In this document: positions 49,895-57,947 of the stretch, piece by piece
How positions within the stretch are numbered: position 1 is the first letter of the stretch
How the letters are laid out: each line of letters starts with the position of its first letter
Assembly (NCBI GenBank): GCA_029817715.1
Contig: JARUPY010000292.1
Location: forward strand, 558,001-622,000
DNA: 64,000 bases
Source of the DNA: Melastoma dodecandrum
Lineage: Eukaryota; Streptophyta; Magnoliopsida; Myrtales; Melastomataceae
Direction of reading: 5' to 3'
Program-made: the position numbers and the translations under genes
The notes under the pieces: model-generated
Seen by the model: the letters and a program-made list of their open reading frames with translations, nothing else
Database searches by the model: none
What the model was told of the DNA's origin: nothing

Positions 49895-50592
49895 ATGTCC
49901 ATAGCGGTCACAGCCCGGCCGGAAACGGCCCGGCTGCGGCATAAGACGGTTGCGGCGGCCGTGGCTGATTCGCTGCGGCAGCGGATCCTGACCGGGGAGC
50001 TGCGCCCGGGCGTCCAGCTCCGCCAGGATGCCTTGGCAGAGGAATTCGGGATCAGCCGGATCCCGATCCGCGAAGCCCTTCTGCAACTGGAGGCCTTGAA
50101 CCTCGTCAAGATCGTGCCGCACCGCGGTGCCGTGGTGTCAGGCCTGTCGCTGGAGGAGGTGGAGGACATCTTCAAGTTGCGCATGCAGCTCGAACCGCAG
50201 TTGCTGCTTCTGTCTGGCCCGCGCCTCACGCATCCCGACCTCCAGGCGCTCCGCGAGATCGCGCGGGCGTACGGCGCGGTGCTGCGGACGGGCGAGACGC
50301 CTCGGTGGGGGGAATTGAACCAACGCTTTCACATGGACCTGCTGCGGCACGCGCAGCGTCCGCGCGCGCGTTGAACATCCTTGCCGGCCTCCTGCAGGAT
50401 TGCGACCGCCCGACGCGCCTCCAGCTGTCGACCTACAGCGACATCGCGCGGGCCGAGCGCGAGCACGAGCACATCCTCGATTTCTGCGCCGCGCAGAAGT
50501 TCGACGCGGCGGCCCAGGCCCTGCGCGCCCATATCGAGCATATCGGGACGTCCCTCGTCGGACTCTACCGGCACGCCCTGGTCACGGCCTGA
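49895..50592 (+). pseudogene. GntR-family (FCD) regulator, frameshifted in a CG repeat
   Basis: From ATG 49895 the frame gives a good GntR winged helix (VAAAVADSLRQRILTGELRPGVQLRQDALAEEFGISRIPIREALLQLEALNLVKI) and the first half of an FCD effector domain (EVEDIFKLRMQLEPQLL, FHMDLLRHAQRPRA). It stops at 50374. The FCD domain then continues in another frame (LNILAGLLQDCDRPTRLQL, EHEHILDFCAAQKFDAAAQALRAHIEHIGTSLV) to 50592. The break falls in a CGCGCGCGCG run at 50361-50370; removing two bases restores the reading. The 287-base upstream gap is AT-rich with a palindrome-like AACTTGAAGTT and is probably the promoter. Confidence 0.82.
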
Positions 50593-50635
50593 CGGGCGCG
50601 CACCCCGAATTCCGCCGCGGATCGTACGGTCACCC

Positions 50636-51277
50636 TCAATCCATCGGCTCGGCGCCCGACCCGGTCCGGGACTTGGCCCTCGACTTTGGCTCCGACTTGG
50701 AACCGGATCCGGCGGTTCGGCCGGTGAGACGGCCCGGCAGGCTGACGAGGCGGTCCTTGACCTCAAGCGCCTTCTGGACCTTCGCGCCCAGGGTGAGGAG
50801 CTGGACGAGGCGGTCGGTCTCGAGCCGGCGCATGTCGTCGTACCAGCCGGTGAACAGCTCGAACAGGTCGTGCATCTCCCCGAGCCGGGCCTGGGCGTGA
50901 CGCTCGGCCTCCGTCTCGACCTGCTGCATCAGCAGCTCGCGCAGCATCGTCAGCGTCGGATCGATCTCGCGCTTCTTACGCTCCTCGACCAAGGTGCGGA
51001 CGATCTGCCAGATGTCGTCCGGCGTGGAGAAGTAGTCGCGGCGGTCTCCGGGCATGTGCTGGAGCCGCACGAGGTTCCAGGCCTGCAGCTCCTTCAGGCC
51101 CATGCTGACGTTGGAGCGGGAGACGCCGAGCCGCTCGACGATCTCGTCGGCGTTGAGCGGCCGCTCCGCCACGAACAGCACGGCGTAGATCTGCCCGACC
51201 GTCCGGTTGATGCCCCACCGGGAGCCCATCTCGCCGAAATGGAGCACGAAGGTCTGGACGAGGGGGGGCAGTCGCAC
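50636..51277 (-). CDS. GbsR/MarR-family transcriptional regulator
   Basis: A 213-residue regulator from GTG 51277. Its winged-helix domain has the GbsR-type opening (FVLHFGEMGSRWGINRTVGQIYAVLFVAERPLNADEIVERLGVSRSNVSMGLKELQAWNLVRLQHMPGDRRDYF), then a long helical region (EMHDLFELFTGWYDDMRRLETDRLVQLL) and a Ser/Lys-rich tail. It follows the bd-oxidase genes with a 45-base gap and is probably part of their operon. The 18-bp palindrome at the cydA promoter is a likely target. Relatives respond to osmolytes or other small molecules. Confidence 0.88.
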   Translation of the reverse strand: MRLPPLVQTFVLHFGEMGSRWGINRTVGQIYAVLFVAERPLNADEIVERLGVSRSNVSMGLKELQAWNLVRLQHMPGDRRDYFSTPDDIWQIVRTLVEERKKREIDPTLTMLRELLMQQVETEAERHAQARLGEMHDLFELFTGWYDDMRRLETDRLVQLLTLGAKVQKALEVKDRLVSLPGRLTGRTAGSGSKSEPKSRAKSRTGSGAEPMD

Positions 51278-51322
51278 GGCGACGGTCCGACGGAGGAGAG
51301 CCTCAGGTTCGGACCTCGCTTA

Positions 51323-51445
51323 TCAGCTCTTGAGCCAGAACCGCAGGAGCGTCGCGACGCATCCGAGGCCGGCGACGCTTCCGGCCCAGATCGCCACGAA
51401 CCAGACGAGGCGCTTCCACAGGGGGAACGGTGCGGTGGGGACCAT
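51323..51445 (-). CDS. DUF2474-type small subunit of bd oxidase (40 aa)
   Basis: A 40-residue single-helix membrane protein (LWKRLVWFVAIWAGSVAGLGCVATLLRFWLKS) whose ATG at 51445 overlaps the cydB stop (TGATG). It fits the DUF2474 family, the short proteins encoded after cydB in cyanide-insensitive-type (CioAB) operons, and plays the role that CydX has in E. coli: a helix stabilising the oxidase. It is short enough to be missed by ordinary gene calling. Confidence 0.8.
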   Translation of the reverse strand: MVPTAPFPLWKRLVWFVAIWAGSVAGLGCVATLLRFWLKS

Positions 51446-52452
51446 CAGTGATACCCGTGCGTGTCGACCTTGCCGCGGAACACCCAGTACGAATACGCGG
51501 TGTAGGCCAGGATGATCGGGATCAGCGCCGCGGCGCCGACGATCAGGAACATCTGGCTCGCCTCGGGGGCGGCCGCCTGCCAGATGGTGATCCGCCCCGG
51601 CACGACGTCGGGGTAGATGCTGATGCCGAGCCCCAGGAACGACAGGCCGAACAGCCCGAGGGCGATCAGGAACGGCGCCCGCTCGGCCCCGCCCCGCAGG
51701 GTCCGCCACAGGGCGAAGGCCGCGAGCGCTACGAGGAGCGGCACCTGCGCGGTGACGAGCACGTTCGGCATCGCCAGCCAGCGCGCGAAGTAGCGCCCCT
51801 GGAGGAACGGGGTGGCGGCGCTCACCAGCGCGATCGCCGCCACCGTGGCGAGGGTGAGGTGCTGGGCGAGGCGCCGGGCCTGGAACTGGAGCAGGCCCTC
51901 GGTGCGCATCACCAGCCACGTGGCCCCGAGCAACGCGTAGGCGATCGCGAGGCTGACGCCGACCAGCAGGCTGAACGGCGTCAGCCAGTCCCACCAGCCG
52001 CCCGCATAGGCGCGGCCGTCGATCCTGATGCCCTGGAGCAGTGCGCCCAGGATGATGCCCTGGGCCAGGGCCGCTACCAGCGAACCGCCGGCGAAGGCCA
52101 CGTCCCAGGCGGCGCGATGGCCGGGATCGCGCCAGCGGAACTCGAAGGCGACGCCCCGGAAGATCAGGCCGAGCAGCATCGCGAGGATCGGCGCGTAGAG
52201 CGCCGGCAGGATGACCGCGTAGGCGAGCGGGAAGACCGCGAACAAGCCGCCCCCGCCCAGCACCAGCCAGGTCTCGTTGCCGTCCCAGACGGGGGCGACC
52301 GTGTTCATCGCGGTATCCCGCTCCGGTCCCGGCCGCAGGGTCGGGAACAGGATGCCGATGCCGAGATCGAAGCCGTCCATGACGATGTAGGCGAAGACCG
52401 CGAAGGCGATCACGAACGCCCAGACCACAGTCAGATCGACGCTGTACAGCAT
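51445..52452 (-). CDS. cydB: Cytochrome bd-type quinol oxidase subunit II
   Basis: A 335-residue membrane subunit with eight or nine helices. Signatures: VVWAFVIAFAVFAYIVMDGFDLGIGILFP at the start, APVWDGNETWLVLGGGGLFAVFPLAYA, LIFRGVAFEFRWRDPGHRAAWD and the end YTAYSYWVFRGKVDTHGYH. It supports the heme-bearing subunit I in transferring electrons from quinol to oxygen without proton pumping. Its start is 7 bases after the cydA stop. Confidence 0.95.
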   Translation of the reverse strand: MLYSVDLTVVWAFVIAFAVFAYIVMDGFDLGIGILFPTLRPGPERDTAMNTVAPVWDGNETWLVLGGGGLFAVFPLAYAVILPALYAPILAMLLGLIFRGVAFEFRWRDPGHRAAWDVAFAGGSLVAALAQGIILGALLQGIRIDGRAYAGGWWDWLTPFSLLVGVSLAIAYALLGATWLVMRTEGLLQFQARRLAQHLTLATVAAIALVSAATPFLQGRYFARWLAMPNVLVTAQVPLLVALAAFALWRTLRGGAERAPFLIALGLFGLSFLGLGISIYPDVVPGRITIWQAAAPEASQMFLIVGAAALIPIILAYTAYSYWVFRGKVDTHGYH

Positions 52453-52459
52453 GGCTGCC

Positions 52460-53878
52460 TCACTCGGCCGGCTGGAGATGGCGGTCGGGATCGACCGCGG
52501 GGGCGGGCGTGATGCCCGCGGTCCGGATCGGCGCGCCGGGCTGGAGCCCCGGTTCGCCGGCCTGCGGGGGCTTGGCCATGAGGCGCAGGAGGTAGAGCGT
52601 CCCCATGGTGAAGACCGAGAAATAGACCACCACGAAGGCGGTCAGCGAGGCGGCCACCGCCGGCCCGTCGAGCGGCGAGGCGGACTCGGCCGTGCGCAGC
52701 AGGCCGTAGACCGTGTAGGGCTGGCGCCCGACCTCGGTGGTGATCCAGCCGGCCAGCACCGCCACGAAGCCGGCCGGCCCCATGGCGAGGGCGAAGCGGT
52801 GGAGCGGGCGCCACGCGTAGAGCGCGCCGCGCCAGCGCGCGAGGAGGCTGACGCCGCCCAGGAGCAGCATCAGCATCCCGAGCCCGACCATGATGCGGAA
52901 CGACCAGAACACGACCGGCACCGGCGGCCAGTCCTTCCGCGGCAGGCTGTCGAGGCCGGCGAGCGGCGCGTCGAGGGCGTGCTTCAGCACCAGCGACGAC
53001 AGCTTCGGGATCTCCAGCGCGTAGCGGACCGTGCCGGCCTCCTGATCGGGCAGGCCGAACAGGACCAGCGGCGCGCCGTCCGGATGGCTCCGGTAATGGC
53101 CCTCCATGGCCATGACCTTGGCGGGCTGGTGCTCCAGGGTGTTGAGCCCGTGCGCATCGCCGGCCAGGATCTGGACGGGGGCCACCAGGGCGGCCATCCA
53201 CATCGCCATCGAGAACATCGTCCGGGCGGCCGGATTGGTCCGGTCGCGCAGGAGGTGCCGGGCGCCGACCGCGCCGACCACAAGGGCGGTGGTCAGGTAG
53301 GCCGCCAGCACCATGTGGACGAGGCGGAACGGGAAGGACGGGTTGAACACCACCGCCCACCAGTCGAGCGGCACGAACTGGCCCTGCGGGTTGGTGCCGT
53401 AGCCCGCCGGCGTCTGCATCCACGAGTTCACCGCCAGGATCCAGAAGGCCGAGATGAAGGTGCCGATCGCCACCATCAGGGTCGCGACGAAGTGGAGCCG
53501 CGGGCCGACCTTCGTCATGCCGAACAGCATCACGCCGAGGAAGCCGGCCTCCAGGAAGAAGGCCGTCAGGACCTCGTAGCCCATCATCGGCCCGAGCACC
53601 GGCCCCGTCTTGTAGGAGAAGGCGGACCAGTTGGTGCCGAACTGGTAGGACATCACCAGCCCGGACACGACGCCCATCGCGAAGGCGATCGCGAAGATCT
53701 TCAGCCAGTAGCGGAACAGGTCCATGAACACCGGCCGCCCGGTGGCCAGCCACAGGCCCTCCAGCACCGCGAGGTAGCTCGCCAGCCCGATCGAGAAGGA
53801 CGGGAACACGATGTGGAACGCCACCGTGAAGCCGAACTGCACGCGGGCGAGGATCAGCGGATCGAGATGGGCGAGCAC
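52460..53878 (-). CDS. cydA: Cytochrome bd-type quinol oxidase subunit I, cyanide-insensitive (CioA) type
   Basis: A 472-residue membrane subunit read from GTG 53878 behind GGAGG. His22 in AFHIVFPSFSIG is the heme b595-side ligand, the second His is in RLVHMVLAAYL, and Met in SFRIMVGLG is the other heme ligand. GRQPYTVYGLLRTAESASPL is the conserved GRQP region. The quinol loop is short, as in CioA-type oxidases, and the small partner is DUF2474. Such oxidases allow respiration under cyanide, low oxygen or nitric oxide. The promoter region contains a perfect palindrome, 43 bases upstream. Confidence 0.95.
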   Translation of the reverse strand: MLAHLDPLILARVQFGFTVAFHIVFPSFSIGLASYLAVLEGLWLATGRPVFMDLFRYWLKIFAIAFAMGVVSGLVMSYQFGTNWSAFSYKTGPVLGPMMGYEVLTAFFLEAGFLGVMLFGMTKVGPRLHFVATLMVAIGTFISAFWILAVNSWMQTPAGYGTNPQGQFVPLDWWAVVFNPSFPFRLVHMVLAAYLTTALVVGAVGARHLLRDRTNPAARTMFSMAMWMAALVAPVQILAGDAHGLNTLEHQPAKVMAMEGHYRSHPDGAPLVLFGLPDQEAGTVRYALEIPKLSSLVLKHALDAPLAGLDSLPRKDWPPVPVVFWSFRIMVGLGMLMLLLGGVSLLARWRGALYAWRPLHRFALAMGPAGFVAVLAGWITTEVGRQPYTVYGLLRTAESASPLDGPAVAASLTAFVVVYFSVFTMGTLYLLRLMAKPPQAGEPGLQPGAPIRTAGITPAPAVDPDRHLQPAE

Positions 53879-53920
53879 GGCAGGCCTCCAGCCAAGCGTT
53901 GGCGACTCACCGTATAGCAA

Positions 53921-53938
53921 TTTCAGAAATTTCTGAAA
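53921..53938. promoter_or_regulatory. Perfect 18-bp palindrome at the cydA promoter
   Basis: TTTCAGAAATTTCTGAAA is a perfect palindrome 43 bases upstream of the cydA start. On the minus strand it covers the likely -35/spacer region ahead of a TATACG -10-like hexamer, the place of a repressor operator. The operon's own GbsR/MarR protein is the natural candidate to bind it. Confidence 0.75.
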
Positions 53939-54245
53939 AGACGATAACTTCTGGGTGTCGTCGGCACGCGTCGCACCCGCGCTCCCGGGTCGGGCTTCCG
54001 CGCCCCGATGAACCGCCCCGGACCGACGGCGCTGCCTGTCTCGGCGGCGGCGTCCGCAGCTCGACGGCGTCGTCCGGATGGCGCGCGGCGGGTCCCACCC
54101 CCTCGCCACTTTCGCGGAGGCGCGCGATGTCCAGGACGCGGATAAGGTTATCCTGGCGCTGTGAGCGCGGTCCGCGACGGACCCGCTTCGACGCCAAACC
54201 CTCGGACGGAGGGCGCGGACTACCGCAACCGGTTGAAGCCTCGGG

Positions 54246-54395
54246 CTCCGCCGTCCCCGCGAGCGGAGCGAAGCAATCCAGGGGCGCTGCGCCGACGCAA
54301 GGTCGCGCTGCCTCCAGTCACGTCGCTGCGCTCAAGATGACGGAGGAGAATGACGGACGAGACGCGTCGACCGAAGCATTCGAACGGAAACCGGA
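54246..54395 (+). repeat. Dispersed intergenic repeat family A, copy 3
   Basis: Has CCGTCCCCGCGAGCGGAG, CGAAGCAATCCAGGGG, the second block CGTCGCTGCGCTCAAGATG then ACGGAGG, and the end block TCGACCGAAGCATTCGAACG then GAAACCGGA. It ends against the stop codon of mutT (54396-54398), which the repeat's last bases run into. Confidence 0.8.
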
Positions 54396-54824
54396 TCAGA
54401 CCTCCAGCAGCTCGATCAGGAACGGGATCAGCGGCGCGTCCGCGGGGGGCATGGCGAGGTCGCGCAGGGCCTTCGGCCGGACCCATTTCAGCGCCTGCCC
54501 CTCCATCGGCTGCGGCGTGCCGGTCCAGCGGCGGCAGACGTAGAGCGGCATCAGGAGGTGGAACTCCGGATAGGCGTGGCTCGCGAAGGTCAGGGGTGCG
54601 AGGCACGGTTCCTCGACCCGGATGCCGAGTTCCTCGGCGAGTTCCCGGATCAGCGTCTCCTCCGGCCGCTCGCCCGGCTCGACCTTGCCGCCGGGAAATT
54701 CCCACAGGCCGGCGAGCTGCTTGCCCGCCGGGCGCTCGCTCACCAGCACCCGGCCGTCGACATCGACCAGGGCCACGGCGACCACGAGGAGGAGACGCGG
54801 GCCAGCGGTCCCGGGCGCGCTCAC
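54396..54824 (-). CDS. mutT: NUDIX hydrolase, MutT-type 8-oxo-dGTP diphosphatase
   Basis: A 142-residue NUDIX protein that cleans oxidised guanine nucleotides from the pool. The Nudix box is complete at residues 46-68 (GKVEPGERPEETLIRELAEELGI, spacing GX5EX7REXXEEXG). WEFPGGK and the AFxxHxYPxFHLLMPLYVCRRW strand are typical of MutT. The start ATG 54824 overlaps the SIMPL-gene stop (ATGA). It is the last gene of the argJ operon, and its stop codon touches repeat A copy 3. Confidence 0.92.
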   Translation of the reverse strand: MSAPGTAGPRLLLVVAVALVDVDGRVLVSERPAGKQLAGLWEFPGGKVEPGERPEETLIRELAEELGIRVEEPCLAPLTFASHAYPEFHLLMPLYVCRRWTGTPQPMEGQALKWVRPKALRDLAMPPADAPLIPFLIELLEV

Positions 54825-55522
54825 GGCGCCACCGCGAAGGTGGCCGAGACCTCGGAGGACATCTGGATCGTGCCGGCCTCGACCGGAACGCGCCGCCCCT
54901 TCGGCATGGGTGCCGCGAGCGCGCGGGACATCACCGGCGTCGGGCCCGGGCCCCCGGTGCTCAGCGTGCAGAGCGGCCCGAGCTTCACCCCGACCGCCTC
55001 GGCGAGCGCTCCGGCCCGCACCCGCGCGTCCCGCGCCGCTGCGAGCTGCAGGGCGGCTTCGGCCGTGTCCGGGTCGCGCAGGCCGAAGCTGATGCCGTCG
55101 ATCCGGTTCGTGCCGGCATCGAAGGCTTGGCGCAGCAGGTCGCCGAGCCGGTCCATGTCGGCGAGGCGGATGCTGACGAGGTTGCTCGCCCGGTAGCCGT
55201 CCGGCTCCTCGGCGACGCCGCCCGGCCGGCTTACCGAGCGCGTGGCGGCCTGGAGCGTGACGGCGGCGGTGCCGATATCGGCCGCCGGCACGCCGAGGGC
55301 GCGGGCCTGCGCCGAGATACCCGCCACCGCCTTCGAGGCCGCGTCGAGGGCTGCCGCCGCGTTGGGCGCCCGCGCCTCGATGCCCACCGTCACCTCGGCG
55401 AAATCCGGCGCCCGCGTCTCGGCCGCGCGCCCGACGACGCTGATCTGCCGCTTGCAGACCGGCTCCTCGGCGTGCGCCCCCGCGGCCAGGCTCGCCAGGG
55501 TGGCGGCCAGCGCCGCCCTCAC
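54821..55522 (-). CDS. Periplasmic SIMPL-domain protein (DUF541)
   Basis: A 233-residue exported protein read from GTG 55522, which overlaps the argJ stop (GTGA). A signal peptide ([15 protein letters not shown]) precedes the SIMPL domain: [44 protein letters not shown], the [16 protein letters not shown] region and [16 protein letters not shown] at the end. Relatives of the BP26/OMP28 type form channel-like rings in the periplasm; the role is unclear, often linked with oxidative stress. Confidence 0.87.
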   Translation of the reverse strand: MRAALAATLASLAAGAHAEEPVCKRQISVVGRAAETRAPDFAEVTVGIEARAPNAAAALDAASKAVAGISAQARALGVPAADIGTAAVTLQAATRSVSRPGGVAEEPDGYRASNLVSIRLADMDRLGDLLRQAFDAGTNRIDGISFGLRDPDTAEAALQLAAARDARVRAGALAEAVGVKLGPLCTLSTGGPGPTPVMSRALAAPMPKGRRVPVEAGTIQMSSEVSATFAVAP

Positions 55523-56769
55523 GAGCGGTAATCCCCGTTGATCTCGATATAGGCCTTGGTCAGGTCGCAGGTCCAAACCCGGGCCTGGCCGTCGCCGAGC
55601 CCCAGATCCACCCGAATCGCGATCTCCGGCTCGCGCATCACGGCGCTCGCCGCCGCCTCGCTGTAATCGGGATCGCGGGCGCCCTGGACGGCCACGCGCA
55701 CGTCGCCGAACCAGATGGCGAGCCGGTCGCGGTCGGCGGGCTCGCCGGCCTTACCGACCGCCATCACGACCCGGCCCCAATTGGCGTCCTCGCCCGCCAC
55801 CGCGGTCTTCACCAGCGGCGAGTTGGCGATCGAAAGCGCGATGCGGTGCGCCGAGGCGTCGCTCTCCGCCCCCGTGACCCGGACGGTGACGAACTTGCGC
55901 GCGCCCTCGCCATCCTTGGCGACGAGCTGCGCCAGCTCGATCAGCAGGCTCTCCAGGGCCTCGCGGAAGCCCGAAAGCCGCGGATCGGCCGGATCCGTCA
56001 CCGCCGCGTTGCCGGCCTTACCGGTCGCGAACAGCATCAGCGTGTCGGAGGTGGAGGTGTCGCCGTCCACCGTCACGCAGTTGAAGCTGGTCTTCGTCCC
56101 CGCCGACAGCAGATCCTGAAGCACCGCCTGCGGCAGGGCGGCGTCGGTGAACACGAAGGACAGCATCGTGGCCATGTCGGGGGCGATCATGCCGGCGCCC
56201 TTGGCGATGCCGTTGAGCGTCACCGTCACGCCGTCGATCGTGGCCGTGCGGGTCGCGAGCTTCGGGAAGGTGTCGGTGGTCATGATGGCGCGGGCCGCCT
56301 CGGCCCAGGCGGCGGAGCCGTCCGTGGCCCGGGCCGCACAATCGGCCAGCACGCCGTCGAACCGCTCGGCCGGCAGCGGCTCGCCGATCACGCCGGTGGA
56401 GGCGACGTAGACCTCGCGGGGGCCGCAGCCCGCCGCCTGCGCGGCGATCTCGACCGTGCGGGCCACGGCCTCCCGGCCGAGCCGGCCCGTGAAGGCGTTG
56501 GCGTTGCCCGAATTGACCACCAGCGCCCGGGCCGAACCCTCGGCCAGGGCTTCCCGGCACCAATCCACCGGCGCCGAGGGGCATTTCGAGCGGGTGAACA
56601 CGCCGGCCGCCTGCGTGCCGGCCTCCAGCGCGACGTAGAGCACGTCGGTGCGGCCGCTGTAGCGGATCCCGGCCTGGGCGGTGGCAATTCGCACCCCCGG
56701 AAGGGGCGGCAGCGCGGGGCTCGCCGCGGGCGCGAGCGGGGAGACGGGCGGGGATTTCGCGGACGACAT
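55519..56769 (-). CDS. argJ: Bifunctional ornithine acetyltransferase/N-acetylglutamate synthase
   Basis: A 416-residue ArgJ, which recycles the acetyl group from N-acetylornithine to glutamate in arginine synthesis. The self-cleavage motif is intact: Ala200-Thr201-Met202-Leu203 in [11 protein letters not shown], Thr201 becoming the N-terminal nucleophile of the beta chain. Also seen are [11 protein letters not shown], the oxyanion Thr-Gly in [31 protein letters not shown] and the C-terminal [12 protein letters not shown]. The start ATG 56769 is chosen; an upstream extension is Arg-rich. First gene of a coupled operon with a SIMPL protein and mutT. Confidence 0.95.
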   Translation of the reverse strand: MSSAKSPPVSPLAPAASPALPPLPGVRIATAQAGIRYSGRTDVLYVALEAGTQAAGVFTRSKCPSAPVDWCREALAEGSARALVVNSGNANAFTGRLGREAVARTVEIAAQAAGCGPREVYVASTGVIGEPLPAERFDGVLADCAARATDGSAAWAEAARAIMTTDTFPKLATRTATIDGVTVTLNGIAKGAGMIAPDMATMLSFVFTDAALPQAVLQDLLSAGTKTSFNCVTVDGDTSTSDTLMLFATGKAGNAAVTDPADPRLSGFREALESLLIELAQLVAKDGEGARKFVTVRVTGAESDASAHRIALSIANSPLVKTAVAGEDANWGRVVMAVGKAGEPADRDRLAIWFGDVRVAVQGARDPDYSEAAASAVMREPEIAIRVDLGLGDGQARVWTCDLTKAYIEINGDYRS

Positions 56770-56993
56770 CGGCTCGGGCTCCGGCACTGCGCGGCTCTGA
56801 GTCGCCGCGGCGGCCCGGTGTTGCCCGCGCTCCCCCCGCGCCGTCAACCGCGCGCCCGGCGACGATCTCGGTTCGCGCCGCATCCGCATTGTGCAGTGCG
56901 GTTGCGGTGGTCGGCGCGCGGGTGGGCTTGCGTCTGGATTGAAACCCAGCTTAGCATGCTGCATCGCAAAGCCAGCGCGAAGTCGAGTGCGGA

Positions 56994-57428
56994 ATGTCCA
57001 CAGCCGACATCGGGACTGCCTCCAGCACGATGCCCCAGGGCACTTGTTACCGGATCCAGGTTCTGGTGGTCGGTCGCCACAAAAGGTGGCGCGACGAGGT
57101 GGCCGCGCAGGTTCGCCTGCTGGGCTATCAGGTCACCGCTTGCGACCGCGGGGTCGACGCCATGACGGTCCTGGCGCTGGGCCTGCCTGTCGACGTGATG
57201 GTGGTGGATTCCGGATTGCAGGGCGGCCTGTGCTGCGCGCAACTGGCGGTCGAGGCACGGACCCGGCGTCCGGGGCTGCGCATCGTGCTCGCCGGCGATC
57301 CGGCCGATGCGCTGGAGCCGCGGGTGTCGGCCCAAGTCCCGGATGCGCTCCTCGTCCCACATGACCAGTTCCAGAACGGAATGGTCGCGGGTCTGATGCG
57401 CGAAGCCCTGGCGAATCGCATCGCCTGA
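56994..57428 (+). CDS. Degenerate receiver-domain protein
   Basis: A 144-residue protein with the fold pattern of a response-regulator receiver. Strand 1 is [16 protein letters not shown], lacking the acidic pair that binds Mg. Strand 3 is [13 protein letters not shown], keeping an Asp at the phosphorylation site. Strand 5 is ALLVPHDQF, where the invariant Lys is replaced. It is therefore probably a non-phosphorylated or atypical receiver, stand-alone without an output domain. It lies divergent from argJ. Confidence 0.65.
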   Translation: MSTADIGTASSTMPQGTCYRIQVLVVGRHKRWRDEVAAQVRLLGYQVTACDRGVDAMTVLALGLPVDVMVVDSGLQGGLCCAQLAVEARTRRPGLRIVLAGDPADALEPRVSAQVPDALLVPHDQFQNGMVAGLMREALANRIA

Positions 57429-57947
57429 GTCGGGCGGTTTGCGGCGCCTCGCGCGCCGCGGCGGCACCCCGATCGTCGAGCCGTCTCGGCCGGCGAATCA
57501 TGCGCAGACGCGTGGACGGGTGGGTAACGCCACGTTGACACCGCGAGCGAATACGAACTTGCGCAGGGCCAAGTCTGCTCGGTCAGTTCCAGGCGCGGTT
57601 TCTGCAAGAGCCGATGGTCGTCGTCCGCTGTGACGTCGGGCTTTTCGTGCCCGCGCGCGCGGTCGTTCTCCCAGCAACGCTCAAGTAGAGCCGGCTCCAT
57701 CCCTGTAGGTGTGGCCTGTGCAGCATCAACTCAGCTTGAAGGTTGAGAACCTCCGGCGTGGTGGCGATAAGACAATGTTCCGCCGCGATGATTGAATTAT
57801 GTCACTGATATTCAATGGCAGAGTAGAATCATTTAAAAGATATTTCAGGTGTGATCGAAATCTCGTTATCGTTTTGTCATGGAGTGAGCGGATTTTTTGT
57901 CAAATTGAAGCCGGCTCATCGGCTTTGTGCTCGAAGGCTAGCCTGAC
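57429..57947. other. Promoter-rich AT region upstream of the chemoreceptor
   Basis: A 519-base gap. Bases 57770-57910 are very AT-rich for this genome and probably hold the chemoreceptor promoter. No gene or repeat was found. Confidence 0.5.
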
